From Agromyces sp. NDB4Y10 (lineage in GTDB: Bacteria > Actinomycetota > Actinomycetes > Actinomycetales > Microbacteriaceae), in contig NZ_LQGY01000014.1 in NCBI RefSeq assembly GCF_001620055.1, forward strand, positions 186,001-250,000: a DNA stretch of 64,000 bases, given 5' to 3'. Below, one piece after another: positions 18,386 to 26,912 of the stretch. The notes under the pieces are model-generated. The model saw nothing but the letters and a program-made list of their open reading frames with translations, was not told the origin of the DNA and ran no database searches. The translations under genes were made by a program, and so were the position numbers. The number at the start of each line of letters is the position of its first letter. Position 1 is the first letter of the stretch.

Positions 18386-19834
18386 TCAGGGGGCCGCTTC
18401 GACGACCGACTCGTAGTCGATGTCCTTCTTGACCGTGGGCAGCGCGGCGCCCAGGGCGAACGCGATCGGGATGAGCCAGAGCAGGAGCTTGGCGGTGGCG
18501 CCCTCGCTGAAGAGCATCGCGTCGTAGTTCTGCAGCGCGATGACGAGCACCGCGACGACCAGCGCGAAGGATGCCGCAGGTGCGGCCTTCGTCGTCCAGA
18601 ACCCGGTCTCGGCCTTCTCGCGCAGGAAGAACACCACGATCGCGAGCGACGCGAGGGCCATCATCACGATGAAGCCCACCGTGCCGAGCGCGACGAACCA
18701 GGCGTAGACCACCTCGATGGCGTCAGCGCCGGCGAGCAGGAAGCCGAGGACGATCACCGCGACGATCACGCCGTTCGCGAGCGCCGCGGCGGCCGGGGCC
18801 TGCGCGCGGCGGCTGACGCGTGACAACGGTGCGGGCAGCACGCCGGCCCGCGCGAGGGCGAAGCCGTACCGCGCGAACATGTTCTGCATGCCGATGAGCA
18901 TCGCGATGAAGCTCGACACGACGAGCACCTGCATCGTGACGTCGAGCCATGGGCCGACGTAGGTTGCGGCGAGCCCGAAGATGATGCCGGCGAGGTCGTC
19001 GGTGGCAGCCTGCTGCACCTGGTCCGCGCCGACCGCGAAGCTCACGGCCCACGTGGCGACGGTGTAGAACACCGCGACGAACAGCACCACGGCGTAGAGC
19101 GCGAGTGGGATGGTGCGACGCGGGTTGCGCGCCTCCTCGCTGAAGACGGTGGTTGCCTCGAACGTCGTGAAGCACGCGAAGACGAACAGCACGGCAACGC
19201 CGAAGCCGGGGTTCGCGAGCTGCGACGGGCTGAAGCTCTCGAGCGAGGGCGGGTTGCCTGCCGCGCCGATCACGATGCCGACGACGAGGATCGCCACGAC
19301 AGCGATCTCTGCGACGAGCAGGATGCCGAGAACGCGCAGGTTGAGGTCGACGCCGCGCATCGCGAGCGCCGTCGTGAGCACGATGAAGCCGAGCGCCCAA
19401 GCCCAGACCGGAAGGTCGATGCCGAGCCATCCGGCCGCCAGCTGCTGTGCGAACACGCCGAACTGCGCCCAGAACCCGACCTGCAGCGCGATGTAGGTGA
19501 CGATGACGATGCCCGCCGCGCCCGTGGCGGCATGCCGCCCGAGCCCGCGTGCGATGTAGGCGACGAAGCCGCCCGCGTGCACGATGTGCCGGCTCATCTT
19601 CAGGTATCCGACCGCGAAGAGCGCGATGACGAGCGCGACCATGACGTACACGAGCGGCACGCCCGGGCCCATGATCGAGAACAGGACGGGGCCGGCGCCG
19701 ACGAAGGCGGCCATGGGCGCGGCGGCGGCGATGACGAAGAACGCGATGCCGATGAAGCCGAGACTGTTCGGCTTGAGGGACGTGCGGAGCGGGCTCTCCG
19801 GCGTCGCGGTCTCGGCTCGTGTGGTGATGCTCAT
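18386..19834 (-). CDS. APC-family amino acid/amine permease
   Basis: The ATG at 19834 is chosen because an AAAGGAGG site lies just upstream, although the frame is open further. The 482-residue protein has about 12 membrane helices and the APC N-terminal pattern SLKPNSLGFIGIAFFVIAAAAPMAAFVGAGP, then FTTFEATTVFSEEARNPRRTIP in the middle, a conserved signature of the superfamily. It lies 61 bases after the amine oxidase gene and 35 before moaF. In this setting it likely imports the amine or amino acid that the oxidase consumes. Confidence 0.9.
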   Translation of the reverse strand: MSITTRAETATPESPLRTSLKPNSLGFIGIAFFVIAAAAPMAAFVGAGPVLFSIMGPGVPLVYVMVALVIALFAVGYLKMSRHIVHAGGFVAYIARGLGRHAATGAAGIVIVTYIALQVGFWAQFGVFAQQLAAGWLGIDLPVWAWALGFIVLTTALAMRGVDLNLRVLGILLVAEIAVVAILVVGIVIGAAGNPPSLESFSPSQLANPGFGVAVLFVFACFTTFEATTVFSEEARNPRRTIPLALYAVVLFVAVFYTVATWAVSFAVGADQVQQAATDDLAGIIFGLAATYVGPWLDVTMQVLVVSSFIAMLIGMQNMFARYGFALARAGVLPAPLSRVSRRAQAPAAAALANGVIVAVIVLGFLLAGADAIEVVYAWFVALGTVGFIVMMALASLAIVVFFLREKAETGFWTTKAAPAASFALVVAVLVIALQNYDAMLFSEGATAKLLLWLIPIAFALGAALPTVKKDIDYESVVEAAP

Positions 19835-19895
19835 GAGGTCCTCCTTTGGACTTCGAGCGGTGCTCGGGGGCGTTGGGTGGTCGGGAACGCGACGG

Positions 19896-21257
19896 TCAGG
19901 CGCTGACAGCCAGCAGGCGCGCGCCGGCTTCGACGTGCTCCGTGAGGATGCGGCGGGCCTCGACAAGGCCGCTCTCGATGGCGCCGTCGATGAAGCCGCC
20001 CCAGCCGTGGGCGTAATCGGACCCCGCGAAGCGCAGCCGGCCGACGCCGGCGTGGAATCCGGGAAGAGCCCGGGTGAGGTAGCCCGGACGGTGCATCGGC
20101 CAGGTTTCCCCGGCGAAGGGATCGGCGACCCAGTCGTGACCTCTCACGTCGGTGACGCGTGCGCCGGGGATGAGCCGGCCGATGACGCGCTCGATCGCTG
20201 CGCCATCGGTCGGATCGATCGCGGAGGCTTCGGGCCCGAATCCGATCACGATGATCCCGTCGCCATCGGGGTACTCGCCTTGGAAGAAGTTCAGCGGCCA
20301 GTCCTTCTCTCCGAATGCGACGAACGGTTCGGTCACGCCCTCGAGGCGGAACCAGACCTTGGTGCCGAGACCCGCCTGCCCCTGGTGCACTGCCTCGAGC
20401 ATCGGGTCGGGAAGTTCGGGCACCATCCGCACCCGTGAGAGCGCTGCGAGTGGAAGCGTGGAGATCGAGTGGCGCGCGGTGTGGGTCGTGCCGTCGGCGG
20501 TCGTCACACGGACGGCGTCCTCGTCGTGCTCGACGGAGACGACCACGGCGCCGAACCGCAGCTCGGCGTCGGTGTCATCCGCGATCGCGTGCGCCAGGCG
20601 GCCCGTGCCGCCGTCGATCTTGAACGAGGCGCACGCCTCGAAGTTCACCGCCCAATCGCCGTTGGTCAGGGCGACCCAGCGCAGCGCCTGCGAATAGGCG
20701 GCCGCATCGATCGACCCGTTGACGTTCAGCGTCCAGAACGTCTCGAGCAGCGCGCGGTCCGCCTGCGGCAGGCCGAGGGCGGCGATGCGCTCGGCGACCG
20801 TCTCCTGGTCGACGGCCTCGACGAGGGCGGCCCGCTTCAACGGGTGGAACGGCTCGGGGAAGACGAGCCTGGCCTCGGCCGTCAACCGGCGGTTCGGCTC
20901 GTCGAGGCGGGCGAGGAGTTCGAGCGGCTCGCCGGATCTCGGCCTGCCGTCCTCCCACCAGTGCGCGATGACAGGCTCTGGGCTCGGTACGGTGCCGATG
21001 CCGTAGCGGGCGAGTTCGGCCCAGACGTACGGCTGGGTCCAGTGCACCCAGGTGCCGCCGAGCTCGAGCCTCCGCCCGAGGCCGTCGGCGAACCAGGTCC
21101 GTCCGCCGAGGCGGTCCCGCGCTTCGAGGATGCGCACGGAGAGGCCGCGCTGAGTGAGTTCCCGGGCGGCCGTGAGGCCGGCGAACCCGGCGCCGAGGAC
21201 CAGGACATCGACCTCGGGCGGGCGAGAGGTCGGTCGTGCATGCGTGTTCAGAGACAT
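19896..21257 (-). CDS. Flavin-dependent monoamine oxidase
   Basis: The ATG at 21257 follows a GAAGGA site; an upstream in-frame ATG would overlap the operators. The 453-residue protein has the FAD site VDVLVLGAGFAGLTAARELTQRG, then ILEARDRLGGRTWF and LGGTWVHWTQPYVW (family GG-doublet and substrate region), and a C-terminal FAD-contacting RFAGSDYAHGWGGFIDGAIESG. It would oxidise a primary amine to an aldehyde, ammonia and hydrogen peroxide. It is first in an operon with permease, moaF-like and aldehyde dehydrogenase genes, giving a complete uptake-to-acid route. The exact amine is unknown. Confidence 0.92.
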   Translation of the reverse strand: MSLNTHARPTSRPPEVDVLVLGAGFAGLTAARELTQRGLSVRILEARDRLGGRTWFADGLGRRLELGGTWVHWTQPYVWAELARYGIGTVPSPEPVIAHWWEDGRPRSGEPLELLARLDEPNRRLTAEARLVFPEPFHPLKRAALVEAVDQETVAERIAALGLPQADRALLETFWTLNVNGSIDAAAYSQALRWVALTNGDWAVNFEACASFKIDGGTGRLAHAIADDTDAELRFGAVVVSVEHDEDAVRVTTADGTTHTARHSISTLPLAALSRVRMVPELPDPMLEAVHQGQAGLGTKVWFRLEGVTEPFVAFGEKDWPLNFFQGEYPDGDGIIVIGFGPEASAIDPTDGAAIERVIGRLIPGARVTDVRGHDWVADPFAGETWPMHRPGYLTRALPGFHAGVGRLRFAGSDYAHGWGGFIDGAIESGLVEARRILTEHVEAGARLLAVSA

Positions 21258-21301
21258 CGTCGTTTCCTTCACGGCGCGGTTGCTGAGCAGTACGGCACGA
21301 A

Positions 21302-21349
21302 CTAAGCAACTGCTGAGTATCGGTGGCGGTAAGCTAAGCACATGCTCAG
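21302..21349. promoter_or_regulatory. Twin palindromic operators between maoA-like and tetR genes
   Basis: CTAAGCAACTGCTGAG (21302-21317) and CTAAGCACATGCTCAG (21334-21349) share the pattern CTAAGCA-N2-TGCT(G/C)AG and are spaced 32 bases apart, about three helical turns. Each is a near-perfect dyad. The second covers an in-frame ATG at 21342, which argues that the true tetR start is 21405. Confidence 0.75.
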
Positions 21350-21404
21350 TTCGACGTCAACCGATTCGCGGACGTCCGTTCCGCCGCTGCCTACACTGGA
21401 GCGC

Positions 21405-21980
21405 ATGACGGACCCGGCCAAGCGGCCCCTGAACCATGGCGACGGCAAGGAGGCGCTGCTCGCAGCAACGGTCCGAGTCGTGGCCACCAAGGGCTTGCGC
21501 GGCATGACGTTCCGGGCGGTCGCGGACCAGGCGGGCGTCAACAACACGCTCATCGCGCATCACTTCGGCACGCGCGACAAGCTGCTCGCGGCAGCCCTCG
21601 AATGGTCGATGGAGCGGTCGATCGGTTTGGCGAACCTCGGCGAGTACGCCGGCGACCCCGAGTCGTTCCGGTCCGCCCTGGTCGAGAACGTGCTCTCCGA
21701 GCCTGCCCTGCAGGTGTTCCAGTTCGAGATGGTCCTCGAGTCGAGCCGGCGGCCCGACCTGCAGCCAGCCGTGCGCACGCTCTACGAGCGATACGTCCAG
21801 GAGCTCGCGCACGGCAGGTCCGACCTCGGACTGTCGAGCAGTGCGGGCTTCGACCGAGCGATGTTCGCCGCGCTCGACGGACTGGTGCTGCAGTACCTCG
21901 GCCACGCGATCACCGCCGAGCAGCTCTCCGAGGCCGTCCAGGCGCTCGGCGCGGTCGTCGCCGCCGGGCCGCGCGGCTGA
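21405..21980 (+). CDS. TetR-family regulator of the monoamine operon
   Basis: From the ATG at 21405 the protein has 191 residues. The helix-turn-helix is KEALLAATVRVVATKGLRGM, then TFRAVADQAGVNNTLIAHHF and GTRDKLL; the C-terminal helices form the ligand domain. An upstream in-frame ATG at 21342 lies in operator 2, so it is unlikely. A TGGAGCGC site precedes the chosen start. The gene is divergent from the amine oxidase operon with two matching operators between. I infer that an amine or aldehyde releases repression. Confidence 0.87.
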   Translation: MTDPAKRPLNHGDGKEALLAATVRVVATKGLRGMTFRAVADQAGVNNTLIAHHFGTRDKLLAAALEWSMERSIGLANLGEYAGDPESFRSALVENVLSEPALQVFQFEMVLESSRRPDLQPAVRTLYERYVQELAHGRSDLGLSSSAGFDRAMFAALDGLVLQYLGHAITAEQLSEAVQALGAVVAAGPRG

Positions 21981-22114
21981 CCGACCTGCAGCAGCTCAAC
22001 GGTCGGCCAACCCGTCGTGGCATCGCGAAGGCCCTGGACGAGGGCGTTGCGCCTTCCCTTCCGTGCCTGCCCTCATGTATCGACGAACCGTCAGTCTGTG
22101 GTTGCCCCCACGCA

Positions 22115-22148
22115 GACGGCCCGGCCTTCCCCCGAGGGCCGGGCCGTC
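22115..22148. terminator. Bidirectional hairpin terminator
   Basis: GACGGCCCGGCC (22115-22126) and GGCCGGGCCGTC (22137-22148) form a perfect 12-bp stem with a 10-base loop. It lies between the convergent tetR and lipoprotein genes. Confidence 0.8.
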
Positions 22149-22161
22149 GTCACGCGCCCGA

Positions 22162-22848
22162 TCAGTCGGGCAGGTCCACCGAGTCGAGCAGCACGCTGAG
22201 CGCGTCGCCCGGCGGGAGGTCCTCGGCGAACGACACCTCGGGGCTGAAGGTGCTGCCGCGCACCACGAGCCAGGCGCCGTCGAGCGGGATCAGGACGACG
22301 CGCTCGTCGCCGCCCCACCCGAATGGCGTGCTCTCGACCGCCAGCCAGTTCGTCTCGTTCACCGCTCGGGCATCGATCTGGGTCGCGGTCACCCCGTCGA
22401 CCGTCACCTCGCGCTGGTCGAGGATCTCGAGGTCGGGGTGCGACAACGTCCACGCCACGGGGTCGGCGGGCACCGGCTCGGGCTCGGTCGCACCCGGGCC
22501 GTATGCGGCATCCGGCACATACACGATCACGTCGCCCCAGACCGCGTCGTCGACCGGCACGCCCGGCTTGTCCGGCAGCTGATGGAACAGCACCCCGTCC
22601 GCTCGATCGGTGGTGGTCCACGGCTCGGCGAGGGTGCCGATGGCCGCACCCGCGTCGAACTCGAAGCTGCCGTCGATCGTCGCCGGTGCGGCATCCGTCC
22701 CGCTGGTCGCTTCAGCGGATGGCGACGCCGACGTGTCGCTGGTCGGGTCCGCCTCGTCGCCCGCCCCGGAGGACGCGCACGCCGTGGTCGCGAGCAGCGC
22801 GCAGCCGATCGCGACGAGCAATCCCTTTCGTGTCCCCAGAGTTCTCAT
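22162..22848 (-). CDS. Putative lipoprotein of unknown function
   Basis: This 228-residue protein has a lipoprotein signal: a basic start, a hydrophobic core LLVAIGCALLATTAC with Cys at the end of the lipobox, then a Ser/Thr/Asp/Glu-rich linker. The mature part holds beta-rich segments (DGVLFHQLPDKPGV, WGDVIVYVP, VDGVTATQIDARAV, AWLVVRGSTF) but no family I recognise. It is probably anchored to the outer face of the membrane. It is divergent from a LuxR-type regulator starting at 22955, which may or may not control it. Confidence 0.75.
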   Translation of the reverse strand: MRTLGTRKGLLVAIGCALLATTACASSGAGDEADPTSDTSASPSAEATSGTDAAPATIDGSFEFDAGAAIGTLAEPWTTTDRADGVLFHQLPDKPGVPVDDAVWGDVIVYVPDAAYGPGATEPEPVPADPVAWTLSHPDLEILDQREVTVDGVTATQIDARAVNETNWLAVESTPFGWGGDERVVLIPLDGAWLVVRGSTFSPEVSFAEDLPPGDALSVLLDSVDLPD

Positions 22849-22954
22849 GGGCGCACGGTACTGCCGGAGCTGAGGTGCGTCATGGTGGCGCTTCAGCCAC
22901 TTTCAGCCCACTTCGGGGGTAGCGCGCGCAAGCGCGGAGCCCGATCGTGGACAC

Positions 22955-23704
22955 ATGACCAGCGAGCGATTCGCTGCCGACACCATCGCCCTCGCGCGGG
23001 CCGCCGCCGAAGGCGCGGATGTCATGGCCGATGCGCTCGCCGTCCTCGACGCGCACGTCGGCGGTTCGACCTTCAGCGTCTCCTCGCTCCGCCTCGCCGA
23101 TCGCGTGAGCGGAGAGGTCGCACTCCGCGGTGGCGACCCGATCAGCGAACGCGAGCACGCGGACTGGGAGCGGCTGATCGGCACCCACCCGTACTTCCCG
23201 CACGTGGTCGGAGGGCCGCAGCGGGCGACGCGCCTGACCGACGTGGTCGACCTCGGCCGGTTCGAGCACACCGAGGTCTACCAGGTGCTCCTGCACCCGC
23301 GGGGCAGTCGGTACCAGGCGGCGATGCCGCTGCTGCGAACGCCCGAACGGCTCCTGATGCTCTCCGCGTGGCGCGACGACCACGACTTCGGCGACGCCGA
23401 CCTCGATCGGCTCGAGCGGTTCCGCAGCGCGCTCAACGCAGGCCTGGAGTTCCGGCGCGCCGTCGTCGCGCTCGGGGTCATGGCCGCGGGCGTCGGCTTC
23501 GGCCGCGACCCCGACGGGCTGACGCCGCGCCAGCGCCAGGTCGCCGCACTGGTCGAGCTCGGCCTCACCAACCGCCAGATCGGCGGGCGCCTCGGGCTCA
23601 CGGAACGGACCGTGCGCAAGCACGTCGCCGATCTCTTCGTCGCCCTCGGATGCGACAGCCGCACGCTCATCGCGGTGCGGTGGCGCGCTCGCTATTCGCG
23701 GTGA
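22955..23704 (+). CDS. LuxR-type HTH transcriptional regulator
   Basis: This 249-residue protein has an N-terminal sensor-like region of about 170 residues, with no response-regulator Asp pocket, and a C-terminal LuxR helix-turn-helix: LTPRQRQVAALVELGLTNRQ, then IGGRLGLTERTVRKHVADLF. The middle strand RYQAAMPLLRTPERLLMLSAWR resembles a GAF/autoinducer fold, although the ligand cannot be named. A small protein gene follows 18 bases after its stop, likely in the same transcript. Confidence 0.82.
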   Translation: MTSERFAADTIALARAAAEGADVMADALAVLDAHVGGSTFSVSSLRLADRVSGEVALRGGDPISEREHADWERLIGTHPYFPHVVGGPQRATRLTDVVDLGRFEHTEVYQVLLHPRGSRYQAAMPLLRTPERLLMLSAWRDDHDFGDADLDRLERFRSALNAGLEFRRAVVALGVMAAGVGFGRDPDGLTPRQRQVAALVELGLTNRQIGGRLGLTERTVRKHVADLFVALGCDSRTLIAVRWRARYSR

Positions 23705-23722
23705 TCCGGCGGGAGGATATGC

Positions 23723-23896
23723 ATGGCTGACATTCGAGAGCACGACGACGAACTCGGCGCGGCCGCCGGCTCCGCCGGCAGCACGAACCCGAGCGGCGCA
23801 GCGGGCGGGTACGACCCTGCTGGCCGAGGTGCCGGGTCCGACTGGCCGTTGACCACCTCCGAGAAGGACGAGCATCCGGCCGACGGCGAACCATAA
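23723..23896 (+). CDS. Small hypothetical protein (57 residues)
   Basis: An ATG at 23723 follows a GGGAGG site at 23711-23716 and gives MADIREHDDELGAAAGSAGS at the N-terminus, ending DEHPADGEP and TAA. It is rich in Gly, Ala, Asp and Glu, acidic, with no membrane segment, and looks disordered. It lies 18 bases after the LuxR-type regulator gene on the same strand. No family is recognised. The strong ribosome site and favourable spacing are the main support. Confidence 0.6.
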   Translation: MADIREHDDELGAAAGSAGSTNPSGAAGGYDPAGRGAGSDWPLTTSEKDEHPADGEP

Positions 23897-23977
23897 CGGC
23901 GATCCCGCCCCTGGGGGTGGGCATCAGGGGCAGCCTGCTGGCAGCATTCGACTATTGATCGTGACTGGGGGGTCGCC

Positions 23978-25132
23978 ATGGGGAGAGCTGAGGCTGCGGA
24001 CGCCGTCGAGGTCGAAGTCGGAGTTGGGACAGCGAACGGAATCGCGGCGTTCGAACCGATCGGCATCGGGAAACCGCTGACGATCTCCATCTCGTCCGTG
24101 TATGCGGGCCCCAGCAGGCGTGATCGCGCGCTGCTCGTGATGTCGGCCGTGAAGGACCCGCAGTTCGACGCGCCGGGCGTCGTTGCCATGCATTGGTGGC
24201 TCGAGCGCATCGGCGACCGCGCCTTCGTTCCGGTCAACGATGCGGGCATCCGCGGGAGCAAGGTCGTCTACTACAACCCGTCCGTGTCGGAACTCGAGTT
24301 GACCGTGTCGGTCAAGCTGAAATTCGACGCGTTCAACCGGCGGGCCTTCGATGAGTGGGTCGACGTCGCGGGCGAGGCTCTCACCCTTCCGGCCTTCCTC
24401 GGAGGAACCGCCCTCGGGGGTGGAGTCGGAGCAGCGCTGGGGCAGGCGCTGGTCTCGACAGGGAAGGGCGCCGCTCGAATCGCGATTCGCATGCTCGACG
24501 ATGCCATCGATGGCGCGAGCCCGAAAAGCATGGACTGGTCGCTCTCGCTCGCCGAACCCGGGCGAACGCCCGTGGGTGCCGGATACGTGCTGCTCGTCGA
24601 GGACGACCTGGCCGTCCGATCGGAGGGCGGCGACCGGGGGGCCGCCATCCCGGGCGGCTACGTGACCATTCCCTCCCGGCCGGACGCGGAACGCGAGTAT
24701 CTCGAACTCGACGGGAATGATTTCGTCGTCGACGGCAAGGGTGTGCTGCGCCACCGTTCCGCGGGAAGCTGGCCCGACGGGTCACCGTACAAGGAGGGTG
24801 ACCAGGTCAGGGGGCCCTTCCCCTATGCGCTCGTCAAGGTGGACGGCACCGAGCGCCCGGCGCTCAAGAAGTGGAAGCCGGCCGCGATCACCGCCGAGGC
24901 GGCGTCGCGGTTCCTGAACCGATCGAAGGAATCCCTTGCCGACCAAGTCAGCGAAGCGCTCGAGGACTTCGGCGACCTGATCCTGCTGCGTCAAGCAGCG
25001 GATCTGGAGGCGGCGATGACCGATGCGAAAGGTGCGAAGAAGGCTGCTCTCAAGAAGCAGTTCGACGCGGTGCTGGAAGCGATCCAAGATGACTCGCTGA
25101 AGAAGCTGGCGACGAAGTCGTCAGCCAAGTAG
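23978..25132 (+). CDS. Hypothetical protein of 384 residues
   Basis: No family is recognised. The first ~120 residues are beta-rich with the pattern LTISISSVYAGPSRRDRALLVMSAVKD and VVYYNPSVSELELTV. A short hydrophobic glycine-rich segment lies near residues 140-165 (LPAFLGGTALGGGVGAALGQAL). A further beta segment follows and then a lysine-rich helical tail ending KKLATKSSAK. No signal peptide or catalytic motif is evident. Base use is a little less GC-skewed than in its neighbours. It stands alone between a small protein gene and a TetR gene. It could be a self-associating or envelope-perturbing protein, but that is speculation. Confidence 0.7.
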   Translation: MGRAEAADAVEVEVGVGTANGIAAFEPIGIGKPLTISISSVYAGPSRRDRALLVMSAVKDPQFDAPGVVAMHWWLERIGDRAFVPVNDAGIRGSKVVYYNPSVSELELTVSVKLKFDAFNRRAFDEWVDVAGEALTLPAFLGGTALGGGVGAALGQALVSTGKGAARIAIRMLDDAIDGASPKSMDWSLSLAEPGRTPVGAGYVLLVEDDLAVRSEGGDRGAAIPGGYVTIPSRPDAEREYLELDGNDFVVDGKGVLRHRSAGSWPDGSPYKEGDQVRGPFPYALVKVDGTERPALKKWKPAAITAEAASRFLNRSKESLADQVSEALEDFGDLILLRQAADLEAAMTDAKGAKKAALKKQFDAVLEAIQDDSLKKLATKSSAK

Positions 25133-25239
25133 CCCGACGACGGCCGCTCATGCTCGCCGAGCGCGGCGAGCCGGGGCCGCGGGCCACCGGGCCATGGTGA
25201 TCAACCCCACGGGCGAACAGGTGCGCGCGCCGACCGGCC

Positions 25240-25782
25240 TCAGCCGACGAGCCGCGCCACCGCCGACGTGACCACCTCGCGCACGCGCGCGTCGGAGGCG
25301 TCGTCGAGCAGGAGCGGCAGGATCGACGTGAGCACCGTGATCACGGCGAGTGTCTCGTCGGCCGCGAACCGGTCGGAGACGACGCCGGCGGCCTGGGCGT
25401 CCGCAATGGCGGCCACCTTCGCGGCATCCGTCGCCAGCAACTCGGGGGAGCGCATGCCCGCACCGCCGCGCTCGAGGCGGTCCCACAGGGCGAGGCGGAC
25501 GAGCTCGGGGTTCGCGACGTACGAGTCGACGAGGGCGGCGGCGTACTCGTCGAGATGCTCGGCATCGATGGGGTGCGCCGCGACGAGCCGGGCCACGAGT
25601 GCGGCGAACACGGCGTCGAAGAGCTGCTCCTTGTTGCCGAAGTACGAGTAGAGCAGGGCCTTGTTGCAGGCGGCTGCGTCGGCGATGCGATCTACTCGGG
25701 CGCCGGCGATGCCGCGCGCCGAGAACTCGGCGGTCGCCGCCTCGAGGATGCGGGCGCGGGTCTGCTCAGCGTTGCGGGCCAT
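25240..25782 (-). CDS. TetR-family regulator of the divergent SDR
   Basis: From the ATG at 25782 the protein has 180 residues and the HTH TRARILEAATAEFSARGIAG, then ARVDRIADAAACNKALLYSYFGNKEQLF. Further in-frame ATGs upstream overlap the palindromes and are less likely. The gene is divergent from an SDR gene at 25875, with two TAACC-type dyads in the gap, so it probably represses both. The ligand is unknown. Confidence 0.87.
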   Translation of the reverse strand: MARNAEQTRARILEAATAEFSARGIAGARVDRIADAAACNKALLYSYFGNKEQLFDAVFAALVARLVAAHPIDAEHLDEYAAALVDSYVANPELVRLALWDRLERGGAGMRSPELLATDAAKVAAIADAQAAGVVSDRFAADETLAVITVLTSILPLLLDDASDARVREVVTSAVARLVG

Positions 25783-25795
25783 GCCAATCAGTATA

Positions 25796-25863
25796 TAACC
25801 AGTTAGTTGCATTCTCACCTGAGACATGCGACACTCGTTCCATCGCAAGTAACCAAACGGTTA
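25796..25863. promoter_or_regulatory. Two TAAC/GTTA dyads between tetR and SDR genes
   Basis: TAACCAGTTA (25796-25805) and TAACCAAACGGTTA (25850-25863) are short dyads of related half-site. They lie in the AT-richer divergent gap at comparable distances from the two starts, as expected for TetR sites. The second lies 11 bases before the SDR ATG. Confidence 0.6.
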
Positions 25864-25874
25864 GGAACACCCTC

Positions 25875-26792
25875 ATGGAACGTCACGTCGCCCTGGTGAC
25901 CGGTGCCTCGTCGGGCATCGGCGAGCAGACCGCCCTCGAACTGCTGCGCCGCGGCTTCACCGTCTACGGTGCCGCGCGACGCGTCGACCGCATGTCCGCC
26001 ATCGTCGACGCAGGCGGCCACGCCATCGCGATGGACGTGACGGATGACGCATCCGTCGGCGCCGCGGTCGACCGCATCATGGCCGACGAGGGCCGCATCG
26101 ACGTGCTCGTCAACAACGCCGGCTATGGCTCGTACGGCGCCCTCGAAGACGTGCCCATCGAGGAGGCCCGCCGCCAGTTCGAGGTCAACGTGTTCGGCCT
26201 CGCGCGCATCACCCAGCTGGTCCTGCCCGGCATGCGCGCTCGCCGATCCGGGACGATCGTCAACATCTCCTCCATCGGCGGCCGCATCTACGAACCGCTC
26301 GGCAGCTGGTACCACGCCACCAAGTTCGCCGTCGAGGGCCTCAGCGACTCACTCCGCGTCGAGCTCGAGCCGCACGGCATCCGCGTCGTGGTGATCCAGC
26401 CGGGTGCCATCCGCACCGAATGGAACGGCATCTCGCGCCGCAGCGCCATCGAGCGCTCGGGCGACACCGCGTACGCCGCCCAGGCCCGCGCGCTCGTGCG
26501 TGCCCTCGAGGCCGCGGACGCCTCCTCCGCGGCATCCGAACCGCACGTCGTCGCCGCGACCATCGCCAAGGCCGCGACCGCCCGCCGGCCCCGCACCCGC
26601 TATGCGACCCCGGTGAGCGCGAAGTTCATCGTGGGCCTCCGGCGCGTGCTGCCCGACCGCGTCTTCGACCTCGTGATCCGCAGCGTGTTCGCGCCGACCA
26701 AGGCCGAGCTCGCCGAGCAGCGTGCCGCCGAGCCGCCCGCGGCTGCGCCCGCAGGCCGACGCGAGGCCGACCCGGACCGCGCCGCCGCCTGA
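25875..26792 (+). CDS. SDR-family oxidoreductase
   Basis: This classical SDR has 305 residues. TGASSGIG is at residues 9-16, a DVTDD segment lies near 55, NNAGYGSYG is near 81, the Ser is in NISSIGG, and the catalytic YHATK lies near 150. The length and FAVEGLSDSLRVEL pattern match oxidoreductases acting on keto or hydroxy groups. The C-terminus carries an alanine-rich tail. It is divergent from TetR at 25782. A hairpin terminator follows. Confidence 0.9.
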   Translation: MERHVALVTGASSGIGEQTALELLRRGFTVYGAARRVDRMSAIVDAGGHAIAMDVTDDASVGAAVDRIMADEGRIDVLVNNAGYGSYGALEDVPIEEARRQFEVNVFGLARITQLVLPGMRARRSGTIVNISSIGGRIYEPLGSWYHATKFAVEGLSDSLRVELEPHGIRVVVIQPGAIRTEWNGISRRSAIERSGDTAYAAQARALVRALEAADASSAASEPHVVAATIAKAATARRPRTRYATPVSAKFIVGLRRVLPDRVFDLVIRSVFAPTKAELAEQRAAEPPAAAPAGRREADPDRAAA

Positions 26793-26807
26793 TCGGGGCC
26801 GCCGCCT

Positions 26808-26854
26808 GCGCTGTCCGCCCGGCGCCGCCGCCCGGCGCTGTCCGCCCGGCGCCG
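26808..26854. repeat. Direct repeat after the SDR gene
   Basis: The 20-base GC-rich sequence GCGCTGTCCGCCCGGCGCCG occurs at 26808-26827 and again at 26835-26854, directly after the SDR stop and before a hairpin. It looks like a local duplication of spacer DNA and no function is evident. Confidence 0.6.
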
Positions 26855-26888
26855 GCACGCCTCAGGGCCACCCCTGACGCGTGCCGGC
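26851..26888. terminator. Hairpin terminator after the SDR gene
   Basis: GCCGGCACG...CTCAGGG pairs with CCCTGA...CGTGCCGGC with a short loop around 26868-26871. It sits between the SDR stop and the next start at 26913. Confidence 0.7.
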
Positions 26889-26912
26889 TCTGCCCACGGG
26901 GATGCTGGGCGG

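Noticed and set aside
21342-21404. Upstream start for the monoamine TetR gene
   Set aside because: The ATG at 21342 lies inside the second operator and adds residues not typical of the family.
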